Source of the DNA: CAYFLR01 sp964343805
GTDB taxonomy: Bacteria; Bdellovibrionota_B; Oligoflexia; CAYFLR01
Assembly: GCA_964343805.1 (NCBI GenBank)
Contig: CAYFLR010000008.1
Location: 62,001 to 126,000 of the forward strand
Length of the DNA: 64,000 nucleotides
Direction: 5' to 3'
Numbering within the stretch: the first letter of the stretch is position 1; every line of letters begins with the position of its first letter. Shown here piece after piece: positions 1 through 8,193 of this stretch. The translations under genes were made by a program, and so were the position numbers. The notes below the pieces were generated by a model. The model was given only the letters and a program-made list of their open reading frames with translations, did not search any database and was not told the origin of the DNA.

Positions 1-1400
1 ATCTACACTATCGCTTTTTTATGCGTTTACCTCTTGATAAGCGATTTTATCTTCCAGGAGTCAAATCCTTTTATCATATGGAACACTCTATCGTTCCAGA
101 AATTGGCTGGGAATACATTCCTCACGTAGTACGGGATCGAGGCTATGATATGGCTTTTGATAGCCATGATGGTCTGGGAAAAACTCATAGAATTCTTTTT
201 AACCTTAGCACCGCTGTTCAGATGAAAAAAGAGAGATGGGAGTATCAGAACCCTCGTATCAGTCGAAAGTCTCTGCGTAAAAGAAAGAAGAGATCCCGTA
301 ATATATTTCAGGTGGCTAAAAAGTTAGAAGCTCCCTTTAAAAACCGAGCCATTTGGCAGAATGATAATCAAAATGACAATGAGTATGACTTTGCAGAAGA
401 TCAGGAAATTGATGTGAATGCAATGGATCTTGATAATAATAACAACCAAGAGAGGGTGGAAGAGGAAAGTTTAACGGATCGGTCCCCTTCAATGGAGGAG
501 TCTTCTGATGAGATCGCTCGGATTTATCAGGCCGCTCTTTCCAAAGAACAAAAGGATGTGGATAATGTGCAACGGGTGGAGGAGGTGCTCCGCGAGAAAA
601 TAGAAAAGAAGAAATTTCTGGAAGGGAGACTGCATCTCAATGACCAAAGAACTCCTCGCTTTTTAGAAGAATTCTACCAAGAGTTTCCATACCAAGAGCC
701 GCTCATTTATGAAAGTTTTGATGAGACCACTACCGATGATGGAGATTGGGGACTCTCCTATTACAAGAGACAGTTGATTTCAAGGAGCAATCCTATTTCT
801 ATCTCCCTGTCTCAACCGGTTAATATGAATGAATACTTGGATGAAAAGAAGGAAGAGGATGAGAAACAACCACTGGATGATCTGGTGATAAATCTATGGC
901 TCAACTTCCCCTATGCCACCATATATTTAAAGTCATTCTTTGAGCACTATTCCACTTACCAAAGTCCTTTTTCCGAAGTGACGGCCACCTTAACGCTCTC
1001 CTCTCCTTATTGGAGTTTACTGGCCTTCAAATTTGTTGACCATCGCACTCTATTTGATCATCCCGAAGATCTTGATGAAAACGGAGCTCCTAGTAAAGTA
1101 GAGGAGCGACTTAGAAAACTCAATGTGAAGTTTGGCTTTAATTTAACCCGGGCTATCAATGTGTCCATTGAGCTCAATCGTCAATTAGAAAATGAGTTTG
1201 TGGAAGTACAGCAAAGCATTGTCTACTCCTTTGGTTATTCGCCCTCTTCCGCCTGCTGGGGATTGGTTGGAAAAATCACTAAAGAGGAGATTGGATCAAA
1301 AGATCTTATCTATGAGGCTAGTTTTCTGCTAAACTTTCATAAAGACTGGGCGCAATCTTATGCTTTAACTGATATTATCAGAAGGACATTAATAAATTAG
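1..1400 (+). CDS. lptD: LPS-assembly protein LptD, C-terminal part (5' end outside window)
   Basis: The frame is open to the left window edge, so the ATG at 21 is probably not the start. LptD is the outer-membrane barrel that, with LptE, inserts LPS into the outer leaflet. Support: 'HSIVPEIGWEYIP' near the start resembles the LptD pattern 'rH.ieP.l.y.yip', and the C-terminal strands around 'SSACWGL' match the Cys-Trp-Gly segment seen near LptD C-termini. Between roughly residues 75 and 200 there is a long charged, Asn/Glu/Lys-rich insertion unlike a normal barrel loop. The stop lies 16 bases before the next gene, so the two are probably co-transcribed. Assignment rests on short motifs and the amphipathic strand pattern; another outer-membrane barrel is possible. 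Confidence 0.68.
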   Translation, partial: LHYRFFMRLPLDKRFYLPGVKSFYHMEHSIVPEIGWEYIPHVVRDRGYDMAFDSHDGLGKTHRILFNLSTAVQMKKERWEYQNPRISRKSLRKRKKRSRNIFQVAKKLEAPFKNRAIWQNDNQNDNEYDFAEDQEIDVNAMDLDNNNNQERVEEESLTDRSPSMEESSDEIARIYQAALSKEQKDVDNVQRVEEVLREKIEKKKFLEGRLHLNDQRTPRFLEEFYQEFPYQEPLIYESFDETTTDDGDWGLSYYKRQLISRSNPISISLSQPVNMNEYLDEKKEEDEKQPLDDLVINLWLNFPYATIYLKSFFEHYSTYQSPFSEVTATLTLSSPYWSLLAFKFVDHRTLFDHPEDLDENGAPSKVEERLRKLNVKFGFNLTRAINVSIELNRQLENEFVEVQQSIVYSFGYSPSSACWGLVGKITKEEIGSKDLIYEASFLLNFHKDWAQSYALTDIIRRTLIN

Positions 1401-1416
1401 TAAAAAGGGGAGTGGA

Positions 1417-1914
1417 ATGGCAAAATTTAAAAGACACTGGAGAAATTACCTCTTGGATCCCGGCTTCCAATTACGATTTTGTGGTATTGTAGTGGGAGTC
1501 TCTCTTCTTTTTAGTATTTTCATTGGAGTCTTCTTTTATTTGAGAATGGATTCCGCTTCTGAGGTACTCCGAGAGATCTTCACCGACATTGATTGTAATG
1601 AAATTCCTCCTTTGGTGGCTATTAATTCATTTTTGGTGGATCAGATGCGACCCATCATTGTCTCCATGATATTTCTTTTGGTTTGCTATTTTATTTTTAC
1701 CTCAGCCTTTGTGATTTTAGAAACCCATAAGGTAGTGGGAGCTGAATATGCCATCAAACGTTTTATCCGTGAGAAGATGGCAAAGAAGCAGTTCAGCGAA
1801 CGGATTTACCTAAGGAAAAAAGATTATCTAAAAGATTTGGCAAATAGTATTAATGAAATGGCCGAGGCTTTAGAAGGTGAATCAGACCAACCAGAAAAGA
1901 AACCAGAAGTGTAA
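1417..1914 (+). CDS. Two-TM inner-membrane protein with HAMP-like C-terminal region
   Basis: 165 aa. Two membrane segments are visible (about residues 22-42 and 80-102) with a short periplasmic loop between them. The segment after TM2 ('THKVVGAEYAIKRFI...RKKDYLKDLANSINEM') follows the HAMP pattern: a Gly-Pro-like turn, an amphipathic helix, 'lRkkD', then 'l...iN.m'. No kinase, cyclase or methyl-accepting domain follows, so it is a stand-alone HAMP-like signalling or adaptor protein. A 'aaaagggg' Shine-Dalgarno lies just upstream of the ATG, 16 bases after the previous stop. Exact function unknown. Confidence 0.75.
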   Translation: MAKFKRHWRNYLLDPGFQLRFCGIVVGVSLLFSIFIGVFFYLRMDSASEVLREIFTDIDCNEIPPLVAINSFLVDQMRPIIVSMIFLLVCYFIFTSAFVILETHKVVGAEYAIKRFIREKMAKKQFSERIYLRKKDYLKDLANSINEMAEALEGESDQPEKKPEV

Positions 1915-1921
1915 AACTCTC

Positions 1922-2485
1922 TTACTTCTTAACTAATCCACTTAATCCTTTTGTGTTATACCTCACAATAATAGCCTTTAATGTATTTTTTTTCATTTTA
2001 AGTTTACGGGTGATTTTATTAACCGGGTATCCTTTACTCGCCAATAAAAGAGCACGTAGACGTTTTCGGTATTTTTTATATTTTCGATTCAAAATCATCT
2101 TCATCAATTTTTTGCGGTCCCCTTTTTTGAGCACCACTAAAGCTTTTTTCTGTTGCGCTTTATAGCGGGGAGAATTAAATGGACAGAGTAGCTCTCCTTT
2201 GGAGCTGTTGCCATTTTTCCACGCTATGGTATGAATCCATTTTTTCCCTATTAAGCACTTTTTCTTTTTAGCATCTTGAATTTGGAGCAGGAGAGCCTCA
2301 GCTCGTCCTTTGCAATCGAGATCGGTGGTGGGAGGGAAGAGATCTTCTTGAACCTTTGCACCATTCGACTTGGCCAACCTAATGCAGGCAGTTTTACGAT
2401 CAATTTTTTTTGCAAGCAGTGGTGACAAACTGGAAGACAGTAAAGAGATGCAGATGAGTTTGAGAATAGGTTCAAATCTTTTCAT
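1922..2485 (-). CDS. Exported protein with C-terminal IS630-type helix-turn-helix
   Basis: 187 aa. The N-terminus is a plausible Sec signal peptide (MKRF..., hydrophobic core 'ICISLLSSSLSPLLA', cleavage after LLA). The middle is basic with four Cys. The C-terminal ~50 residues ('RLRALLLASKGYPVNKITRKL', then 'NTLKAIIVRYNTKGLSGL') match the homeodomain-like HTH_23/29-type helix-turn-helix found at the N-terminus of IS630-type transposases and related regulators. No DDE catalytic domain follows. A DNA-binding fold behind a signal peptide is unusual. The 'signal peptide' could instead be a membrane anchor, or the HTH may be reused for another purpose. Tail-to-tail with the upstream HAMP-like gene. 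Confidence 0.6.
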   Translation of the reverse strand: MKRFEPILKLICISLLSSSLSPLLAKKIDRKTACIRLAKSNGAKVQEDLFPPTTDLDCKGRAEALLLQIQDAKKKKCLIGKKWIHTIAWKNGNSSKGELLCPFNSPRYKAQQKKALVVLKKGDRKKLMKMILNRKYKKYRKRLRALLLASKGYPVNKITRKLKMKKNTLKAIIVRYNTKGLSGLVKK

Positions 2486-2509
2486 TCGTTAATGTACCTC
2501 GCAAAAATT

Positions 2510-3757
2510 TTATTTTCTAGCTTTTCGCCTTTTTTTACTCGTCCCCTTCCTATTCGAGACCTTTGGTTTCGGTCTTGCGTTGGTAGGCTTTTTGGTCTTG
2601 AGTTTTTGCTGTTTCTGCACCTCTTTCCGAGCTTTGGTCACTGGTAAACCGAGTTTAAATACCTCGTTAATAGCGTTGGCAATGACGTAGTCACGTGGAG
2701 TTAAAAGGGTTGTGACGGTTCCTTTTTTCCCCGCTCGGGCCGTTCGCCCTGCTCTATGAAGAAACATGGACTCGGATTTAGGCATATCATAGTTAATGAC
2801 ATGATCACAAGAAAGAATGTCAAGCCCTCGTGCGGCAATATCACTACATACCAAGATGTTAGTATCAGGAGTATTTAAAAACTCCTCCACTAAGCTTGCT
2901 CTTTTCTTAGGTGGGATATCACCATGGAGAGAAGACACCTTTAAGCCCTTTTCTTCTAACTCTCCAGCTAAAAATTGACAGCGCTTAATTGCGTTGCAAA
3001 AAACTAGCACCTTACTCTGTTCACTTTTATTCAAAACCTTAACGAGTTCAGCAGTCTTTTGTTTAGGGCTGACCTGAATAAACTGGGGTTTCATCTGTTT
3101 TACAAAGAGGTGGAGGTCCTTAGTTTGTTTTTTTTCACAGTTGCCAAAGAGCTGTTTTATTCTTTGACTCAAGGAGGGGGGGAGAACTGCACTGAAGGTA
3201 AGAGTTTGGAATTTAGGAGCTACTTTTGGGGAAAAAAGACGACTGAGATCATCAAAAAATCCCATGTCAAATAGAGTATCAGCCTCATCTAATACTACGG
3301 TTCTTAACTGGGTATAGTAGAGTAGACGAGATCGACGGAGTTTTAATAAACATCCGGTGGTGGTGACCAGAATATCTAGAGGTTGCATGACCTCCGATTT
3401 CAAGCTTGACATGCGGGTTCCACCCAGAGCTAAACGAACCCTCAATTTGACATGATGACACACCACTTTAAGAGTTAAGAAAACTTGCTCAGCCAATTCT
3501 CGAGTAGGGCAAAAAATGATGGCTCGTGGAGCAGCCTTTTTTTCATTGGGACCTTCTTGCTGTTCGAGTTTTTTAATGTATAGAGCCAAGGGAAGAGAAT
3601 AAGCAAAGGTTTTACCCGTTCCTGTTTGGGCAGCAGCCATGATTGACTTGCCTTTTTGAATGGGACCCCATGTAAGAGTTTGTATTTCAGTTGGTGTAGT
3701 GAAACCTAATTCATCAATTATTCCCTTTACAGAGAGTTTGCTTTCTTTCCAGATCAT
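2510..3757 (-). CDS. DEAD-box ATP-dependent RNA helicase (RhlE-like)
   Basis: 415 aa, two RecA-like domains and a basic tail. Motifs in order: Q motif 'GFTTPTEIQ', Walker A 'AAQTGTGKT', Ia 'PTRELAEQ', motif II 'DEAD', motif III 'SAV' (usually SAT), V 'ARGLD' and VI 'HRAGRTAR'. The last ~45 residues are Lys/Arg-rich, as in RhlE-type helicases, and probably bind RNA. The family unwinds short RNA duplexes in ribosome assembly or mRNA turnover. It is transcribed away from pal, with a shared ~130-base AT-rich intergenic region. The exact subfamily is not certain. Confidence 0.95.
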   Translation of the reverse strand: MIWKESKLSVKGIIDELGFTTPTEIQTLTWGPIQKGKSIMAAAQTGTGKTFAYSLPLALYIKKLEQQEGPNEKKAAPRAIIFCPTRELAEQVFLTLKVVCHHVKLRVRLALGGTRMSSLKSEVMQPLDILVTTTGCLLKLRRSRLLYYTQLRTVVLDEADTLFDMGFFDDLSRLFSPKVAPKFQTLTFSAVLPPSLSQRIKQLFGNCEKKQTKDLHLFVKQMKPQFIQVSPKQKTAELVKVLNKSEQSKVLVFCNAIKRCQFLAGELEEKGLKVSSLHGDIPPKKRASLVEEFLNTPDTNILVCSDIAARGLDILSCDHVINYDMPKSESMFLHRAGRTARAGKKGTVTTLLTPRDYVIANAINEVFKLGLPVTKARKEVQKQQKLKTKKPTNARPKPKVSNRKGTSKKRRKARK

Positions 3758-3890
3758 ATATTTCCTAAAACTGTGATTGCTAAAAATTAAAAAAATTCAT
3801 TACAATACTTTGAAAATGTTAAAAAAAGAGGTATAGTATAATACTAAAGGGAAATCAAGGTACAACAAAAATTTTACAAGGAGCTCTGCA

Positions 3891-4499
3891 ATGTTGAAAC
3901 GTTCATGGTTATTAATCTTGGTATTGATGACCTCGGTAGTCTTATTTACGGGGTGTTTTGGTAGCGATGATCCTGAAGAGGAGCCGGTACCAGTGGAGGA
4001 TGCAAACAACGAGGGAATGGGCGATCAGCAATTTGACAATCAACAGGCTGATATGGAAAACCAGCTCGCCCAAGAAATGCAAGAAGGTCCACTTCCAAAT
4101 GAAGCCGGTGAAATGCCAATGGAAGGCGGAGAGCAACAACAGGCAATTGATAATGCCAATGTTGCCACCATTGATGTGGCTCCCTGTTATTTTGCTTTCG
4201 ACGATTTTTCATTGAATGAAACTGCAAAAGAGAACCTACGAGCTAAGGCTCAATTTTTAACTGCCAATGCCGCAGTAAAAATTGTAGTTGAAGGACATTG
4301 TGATGAACGAGGATCCAATCAATATAACTTAGCCTTAGGTGAAAGACGAGCTCACTCAGTAAAGATGTTTTTGGAAAACCAAGGCGTATCTCCTGAGAGA
4401 ATCTCTATCATCAGTTATGGTGAAGAGAAGCCTATTGACCCAGGACATTCTGAAGAAGCTTGGCAAAAGAATCGCCGAACAGAGTTTGTTCAGCAATAA
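3891..4499 (+). CDS. pal: Peptidoglycan-associated lipoprotein Pal
   Basis: 202 aa. Signal peptide with lipobox 'LFTGC' (Cys about residue 22), then an acidic Gln/Glu-rich linker (residues ~25-90) and a C-terminal OmpA-like domain. The domain contains 'YFAFDDFSL', 'VEGHCDERGS', 'NLALGERRAHSVK' and 'GEEKP', the hallmarks of Pal. Pal anchors the outer membrane to peptidoglycan within the Tol-Pal system. An 'aaggag' Shine-Dalgarno precedes the ATG. No tol genes are in this window, so pal is separated from them or they lie elsewhere. An intrinsic terminator follows. Confidence 0.93.
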   Translation: MLKRSWLLILVLMTSVVLFTGCFGSDDPEEEPVPVEDANNEGMGDQQFDNQQADMENQLAQEMQEGPLPNEAGEMPMEGGEQQQAIDNANVATIDVAPCYFAFDDFSLNETAKENLRAKAQFLTANAAVKIVVEGHCDERGSNQYNLALGERRAHSVKMFLENQGVSPERISIISYGEEKPIDPGHSEEAWQKNRRTEFVQQ

Positions 4500-4531
4500 T
4501 TCTTGACCCACTTAAAAAGGTACGATAAAGC

Positions 4532-4566
4532 CCTTACCATGCTGTGAGCTGGTAGGGGTTTTTTTA
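4532..4566 (+). terminator. Intrinsic terminator after pal
   Basis: A 9-bp stem (CCCTTACCA / TGGTAGGGG with one G-T pair) encloses a 10-base loop and is followed by a T tract. It sits between pal and queC and separates their transcription. Confidence 0.85.
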
Positions 4567-4579
4567 TTGGAGTGTTTCC

Positions 4580-5251
4580 ATGAATAAAAATGAATTGGCT
4601 GTGGTTTTAGTTTCAGGAGGATTAGACTCCTGTGTGACAGCAGCCATTGCCAATCGAAATTATAGACTTGCCTTTCTTCACGTCAACTATGGTCAACGAA
4701 CCGAAGTTCGAGAGCTTAAGGCTTACCATAACCTTTGTAATGCTTTTCAAGTGGAGAAAAAGTTGGTCACTACCATTCCCGCTTTGGCGGAGATAGGGGG
4801 ATCTTCCCTCACAGATCATCAAATCTCCGTTCCTACAGGAGATCTCACTAATGAAGAAATTCCCAACACCTATGTTCCTTTTCGCAATAGTCATATCCTA
4901 TCTATTGCCGTTTCTTGGGCGGAGGTAATGGGAGCCGTTAAAATTTTTATTGGTGCAGTTCATGAGGACAGCTCAGGCTATCCCGATTGCCGGCCCGAAT
5001 ATTTTAATGCCTTTAACCAAGTGATAAAAACAGGTTCTGCTGGGGGAGATAAGCTGACCATTGAAACTCCGCTGATCAATCTTTCCAAAGCGGAAATTGT
5101 AAAAAAAGGAAATGAATTGGCGGCTCCTCTTCATCACACTTGGTCATGCTATCAAAATGAAGACAAAGCTTGTGGAACCTGTGATAGCTGCTTGCTAAGA
5201 TTAAGAGGGTTTGAACAAGCCGGTGTAAAAGATCCTATTTCTTATGTTTAG
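4580..5251 (+). CDS. queC: 7-cyano-7-deazaguanine synthase QueC
   Basis: 223 aa, full length for QueC. The N-terminal PP-loop 'SGGLDS' binds ATP. The C-terminal zinc site is formed by the Cys residues of 'WSCYQ' and 'ACGTCDSCLLR'. 'PFRNSHIL' and 'DSSGYPDCRPEY' are characteristic of the family. QueC converts 7-carboxy-7-deazaguanine to preQ0 in queuosine biosynthesis. It is the only queuosine gene here. A degenerate AGAC repeat begins directly after its stop codon. Confidence 0.96.
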   Translation: MNKNELAVVLVSGGLDSCVTAAIANRNYRLAFLHVNYGQRTEVRELKAYHNLCNAFQVEKKLVTTIPALAEIGGSSLTDHQISVPTGDLTNEEIPNTYVPFRNSHILSIAVSWAEVMGAVKIFIGAVHEDSSGYPDCRPEYFNAFNQVIKTGSAGGDKLTIETPLINLSKAEIVKKGNELAAPLHHTWSCYQNEDKACGTCDSCLLRLRGFEQAGVKDPISYV

Positions 5252-5253
5252 CT

Positions 5254-5356
5254 AAGTCAGCAGTCAGCCAAGTCAGACGCCCGACTATAAGCCGCCAGAC
5301 CTCAGACATCAGACATCAGACCCCAGACGTCAGACACCAGACGTCAGATGTCAGAA
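5254..5356 (+). repeat. Degenerate 'TCAGAC' short tandem repeat array
   Basis: About 100 bases made of irregular 7-10-base units around (A/G)TCAGAC or CCAGAC, e.g. CAGACATCAGACATCAGAC and CAGACGTCAGACACCAGAC, with outer copies of AAGTCAG. It begins at the queC stop codon. The same unit family (AAGTCAGACGTCAGACG, AAGTCAGCC) recurs at 44435-44500, so this is a genome-level repeat rather than chance. Confidence 0.8.
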
Positions 5357-5439
5357 GCCATACTGATTGATTAAAACACCTAAAGTCATTTCTATAAAAC
5401 CCGATAATTAGGAATCCAAACTTATAAAAGGGTGTGCTT

Positions 5440-7365
5440 ATGAAATTAGCTATATTTCTAATATTTGTATTGATGTTCACTGTCCAATGTGAAGATACAA
5501 CTGCCAAAAGCAAGTCCATGTATGGAATGAGTGCTGCTACAGACTTAGAAGGGAATTTTCCTAACTTAAAGAAGCTTTCAAAACTTCTTACTGATACAAC
5601 TCCTACTGATTTAAGTGAAATAGCTGAATATGCCTATGATCAGGACACACTCAATCAAATTGATAGGTACATTGCTAATCAAATCGACCGCATATCTGAA
5701 CTTGAAGAGGCTTATGCATTGGCCGAAGCAGGTGATCCAATCCCTTTTCGATCTTTATTAGAACTCGAAAGTCGTGAGATTAAGGACATCTATTTAACTC
5801 TGACCCTACCAGATGGCGAAGTAGCTGACTTCATACCTTTTTCCAACGATCTCCTAGCCATATTTTTCTTAAAATTGAGACAGTCAGATAAAAATGAGAT
5901 GCTTCTCCGTAGCTTTTCAGAATTAAAGTCAATGACCTCTGAAGAATTAGAGAGTGAGAGAGTCGTTCTCTACAACATCTTGGCTAGAGAATACTTTTCC
6001 GATGATAAATACCGCACCCTCAAAGAAGGCAATAGTTTTAGAGATGAGGCAGAAAAACTAAAAACCTATCTCCAACAGCTGGAATCTCATTTTGGAAAAA
6101 TGTATGAAGGAGAAGCCTCAGAATTTCCAGAGAGCAGCTCTAGCCCCACTAAAGTCAAAGGCAAATCAACCATTTTTTTAAAATGGCTACAGGGTTATTC
6201 TTCTGAAAATTCCATGGATTTATTTAGTTCGGGGAAAGAAAAATACTACTCAAAAGAACTCATGGATGAATTAAAAAACGAGGGGGCAGAAGAAGAGGGA
6301 GAAGGTGAGGAAATAGCCTCAGATGACCCATACTACAAAGAATGGAAACCCAAGTCCGAAACAGGAGAAACAATAACCACGGATATGGGATCTCAAAATG
6401 ACCTAGAATCCGATCAAGATACTGGATCAAAAGATAAAGACAATTTTGATGCTCCCACTGAAGAAACTGACTCAAAAATGAAGTTAGTCATGAGTGAAAC
6501 CATGGTACTTCAGTATAAAGATGGTTTCCGAAGTGGTCGTTCTCCCTATCTCGAAAAAAGACGCAGTGTAAAAGTGTTCCAACGGATGCTTAAAAAGGTA
6601 GGCTATGCCATCACTCCAGATGGATTTTATGGTACTGACACTTTAAAAATAATCATTTTAGTTCATCAGGATCTCAACTTACCTACTACTGATGGAAAAA
6701 CCATATCTCAATCACTTTATAATACCATTCAAACACAGGCTAATTCCACCCAACCTCAGCCCATTGATTACCAAGTTTCTGGGCATGAATTTTACCCAGT
6801 TAGACAAACCCAATTGGCCAGTATTAAAGTCGCACCTCGGTGCTTTGGCTGCTCGAGAGGAACGAGAAAACATGCAGGAATTGATATCTATGCTCCGGGA
6901 TGTACTGAAGATCAGAGACCCGATGTATTTTCTATTGATGAAGGAAAGGTCATTGGAAAAAGAGGATTTTACGGACTTGGAGATGGAAGAACTTGGCAAG
7001 TGGTGGTGCAGCACCCCCACTTTACCATTCGCTACACTGAAATGGATAAAAACTCAATTCCAAGCGATATTAAAATTGGAGCAGTAGTGCACCTTGGCCA
7101 GAAACTAGGTAAGATAGGTCGCATTAAGACAAACGACGGCTGGTATAGAAAGTGTATGCTCCATATGGAAATTTATGAATCAGGAACAGCAACATCTTGG
7201 CTCACTAAACCCAGTGATAGTACTAACTCGAATAGATATTACCTGGAATTTTCTCGGATTCGCGCTCTTCGCAATCCCACCTCATTTGTTACAGCCCTAC
7301 ATCAAGAGTATCTTCGTCAGTCAGTGACACCAAATCAAACTGTTACTCAGAGTCAGACCCCATAA
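5440..7365 (+). CDS. Lipoprotein with peptidoglycan-binding and degenerate M23 peptidase domain
   Basis: Start set at ATG 5440 (an in-frame GTG lies 6 bases upstream) because 'aaaaggg' precedes it and a clean signal peptide with lipobox 'FTVQC' follows. Residues ~30-360 are a helical, acidic region with no recognised domain. A PG_binding_1-like domain follows ('KVFQRMLKKVGYAITPDGFYG'), then an M23-type (LytM) domain with the Zn motif 'HAGID'. The second motif reads 'MLHMEIY': the first His of the usual HxH is Met, so the catalytic base seems lost while the second Zn ligand remains. It may bind peptidoglycan without cutting it, like divisome LytM factors, or have altered chemistry. Confidence 0.8.
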   Translation: MKLAIFLIFVLMFTVQCEDTTAKSKSMYGMSAATDLEGNFPNLKKLSKLLTDTTPTDLSEIAEYAYDQDTLNQIDRYIANQIDRISELEEAYALAEAGDPIPFRSLLELESREIKDIYLTLTLPDGEVADFIPFSNDLLAIFFLKLRQSDKNEMLLRSFSELKSMTSEELESERVVLYNILAREYFSDDKYRTLKEGNSFRDEAEKLKTYLQQLESHFGKMYEGEASEFPESSSSPTKVKGKSTIFLKWLQGYSSENSMDLFSSGKEKYYSKELMDELKNEGAEEEGEGEEIASDDPYYKEWKPKSETGETITTDMGSQNDLESDQDTGSKDKDNFDAPTEETDSKMKLVMSETMVLQYKDGFRSGRSPYLEKRRSVKVFQRMLKKVGYAITPDGFYGTDTLKIIILVHQDLNLPTTDGKTISQSLYNTIQTQANSTQPQPIDYQVSGHEFYPVRQTQLASIKVAPRCFGCSRGTRKHAGIDIYAPGCTEDQRPDVFSIDEGKVIGKRGFYGLGDGRTWQVVVQHPHFTIRYTEMDKNSIPSDIKIGAVVHLGQKLGKIGRIKTNDGWYRKCMLHMEIYESGTATSWLTKPSDSTNSNRYYLEFSRIRALRNPTSFVTALHQEYLRQSVTPNQTVTQSQTP

Positions 7366-7592
7366 AGGGACACTTTTATTTCATTGCCTCTATTTTCATC
7401 AATTCATCTCTATCAATCAAAAGTTATGGAGGGGCGGAGGAGAAACCCTTCTCTGTCACTTTAGTTACTCTCTTTAAAATCTCTATAACCCTTGATAATC
7501 AGCTATTTAAAGTTATTAACAACATTGGTTTTCTATTGGAATTAGATATTAGAAATGTTATGCAATCCTTATATATCAAGGAGGGTCAGTTC

Positions 7593-7998
7593 TTGAGTAA
7601 ATCAATCCCCCATCGCTCTAGGAAGATATTTTATAATAGGTCTCACCATATCACCATTAGAACTTCCATCAAGGGTATTAGATGAGATAAAGACCCTCTT
7701 TTCATCCATAGCAAAATATTGCAATCGACTCCTTAAAAGAAGAGGGGCTTTTTGGCAGGATCGGTATTTTATCAGACCCTTAAAAACAGCTACCGAAGTT
7801 GTGCGTTGTTTTAAATACGTTATTTGTAATAACATTTGTCGCAATCCAAACCCTCTTATGGATAAACAATTGAGCCTTTACGATCAATTGTTTAACCGCT
7901 TTCATCCGCCGATACTGGGTTGGACAGCTATCTGGTTAGGCATTAAAGAAGGAGACTGGCACTCTTATAAAAAAGGATTACTGGCTTGCATTCCTTAA
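7593..7998 (+). pseudogene. Decayed REP-associated (Y1/HUH) transposase
   Basis: A TTG start at 7593, with 'aaggaggg' upstream, opens 'SIPHRSRKIFYNRSHHITIRT', the usual RAYT N-terminus, and stops at 7686. In the frame of 7660-7998 the C-terminal half reads 'SRVLDEIKTLFSSIAKYCNR', 'RRGAFWQDRYF', 'TATEVVRCFKYVICNN', the typical 'RRG..w.dRYh..plkt..ev...l.YVl.N' block. The middle, including the HUH ('NHxHLL') motif, is missing and the two parts are out of frame. It is therefore a dead gene with an internal deletion. The rest of 7378-8190 holds only a REP-like motif and a terminator. Confidence 0.8.
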
Positions 7999-8077
7999 AG
8001 AGGTCCATGACTCATCTATTATGGCGATATCTATATTCGAAGTGGGTAATCCTACCTATAAGCACTTGGTGGTAAAA

Positions 8078-8095
8078 AGCACCACTTTTCCGCGC
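8078..8095 (+). repeat. REP-like motif copy 1 (AGCACCACTTTTCCGCGC)
   Basis: Near-identical 18-mers occur at 18131-18148 (+) and 52731-52748 (-), all intergenic. This copy lies 80 bases after the dead RAYT gene. It can form a small hairpin with the GTGGT just upstream (GTGGT aaaaagc ACCAC). Confidence 0.65.
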
Positions 8096-8128
8096 AAAGT
8101 AAAAATAAAATCTAGCCTATAAACATGC

Positions 8129-8172
8129 CAAAAAAAATCGGCCCGAGAGAACTCTCTCCCGAGCCGATTTTA
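8129..8172 (-). terminator. Intrinsic terminator after the 8194-9267 lipoprotein gene
   Basis: A long GC-rich hairpin (AAAATCGGCTCGGGAGAG / CTCTCGGGCCGATTTT on the minus strand) is followed by a T tract. It lies 20 bases after the stop codon. The A/T flanks make it potentially bidirectional. Confidence 0.9.
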
Positions 8173-8193
8173 CTATCAGAGTCTTAAAAGATA

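Noticed and set aside
5254..5356. CRISPR array
   Set aside because: Units are 7-10 bases and directly adjoining; there are no spacers of constant length and no cas genes.
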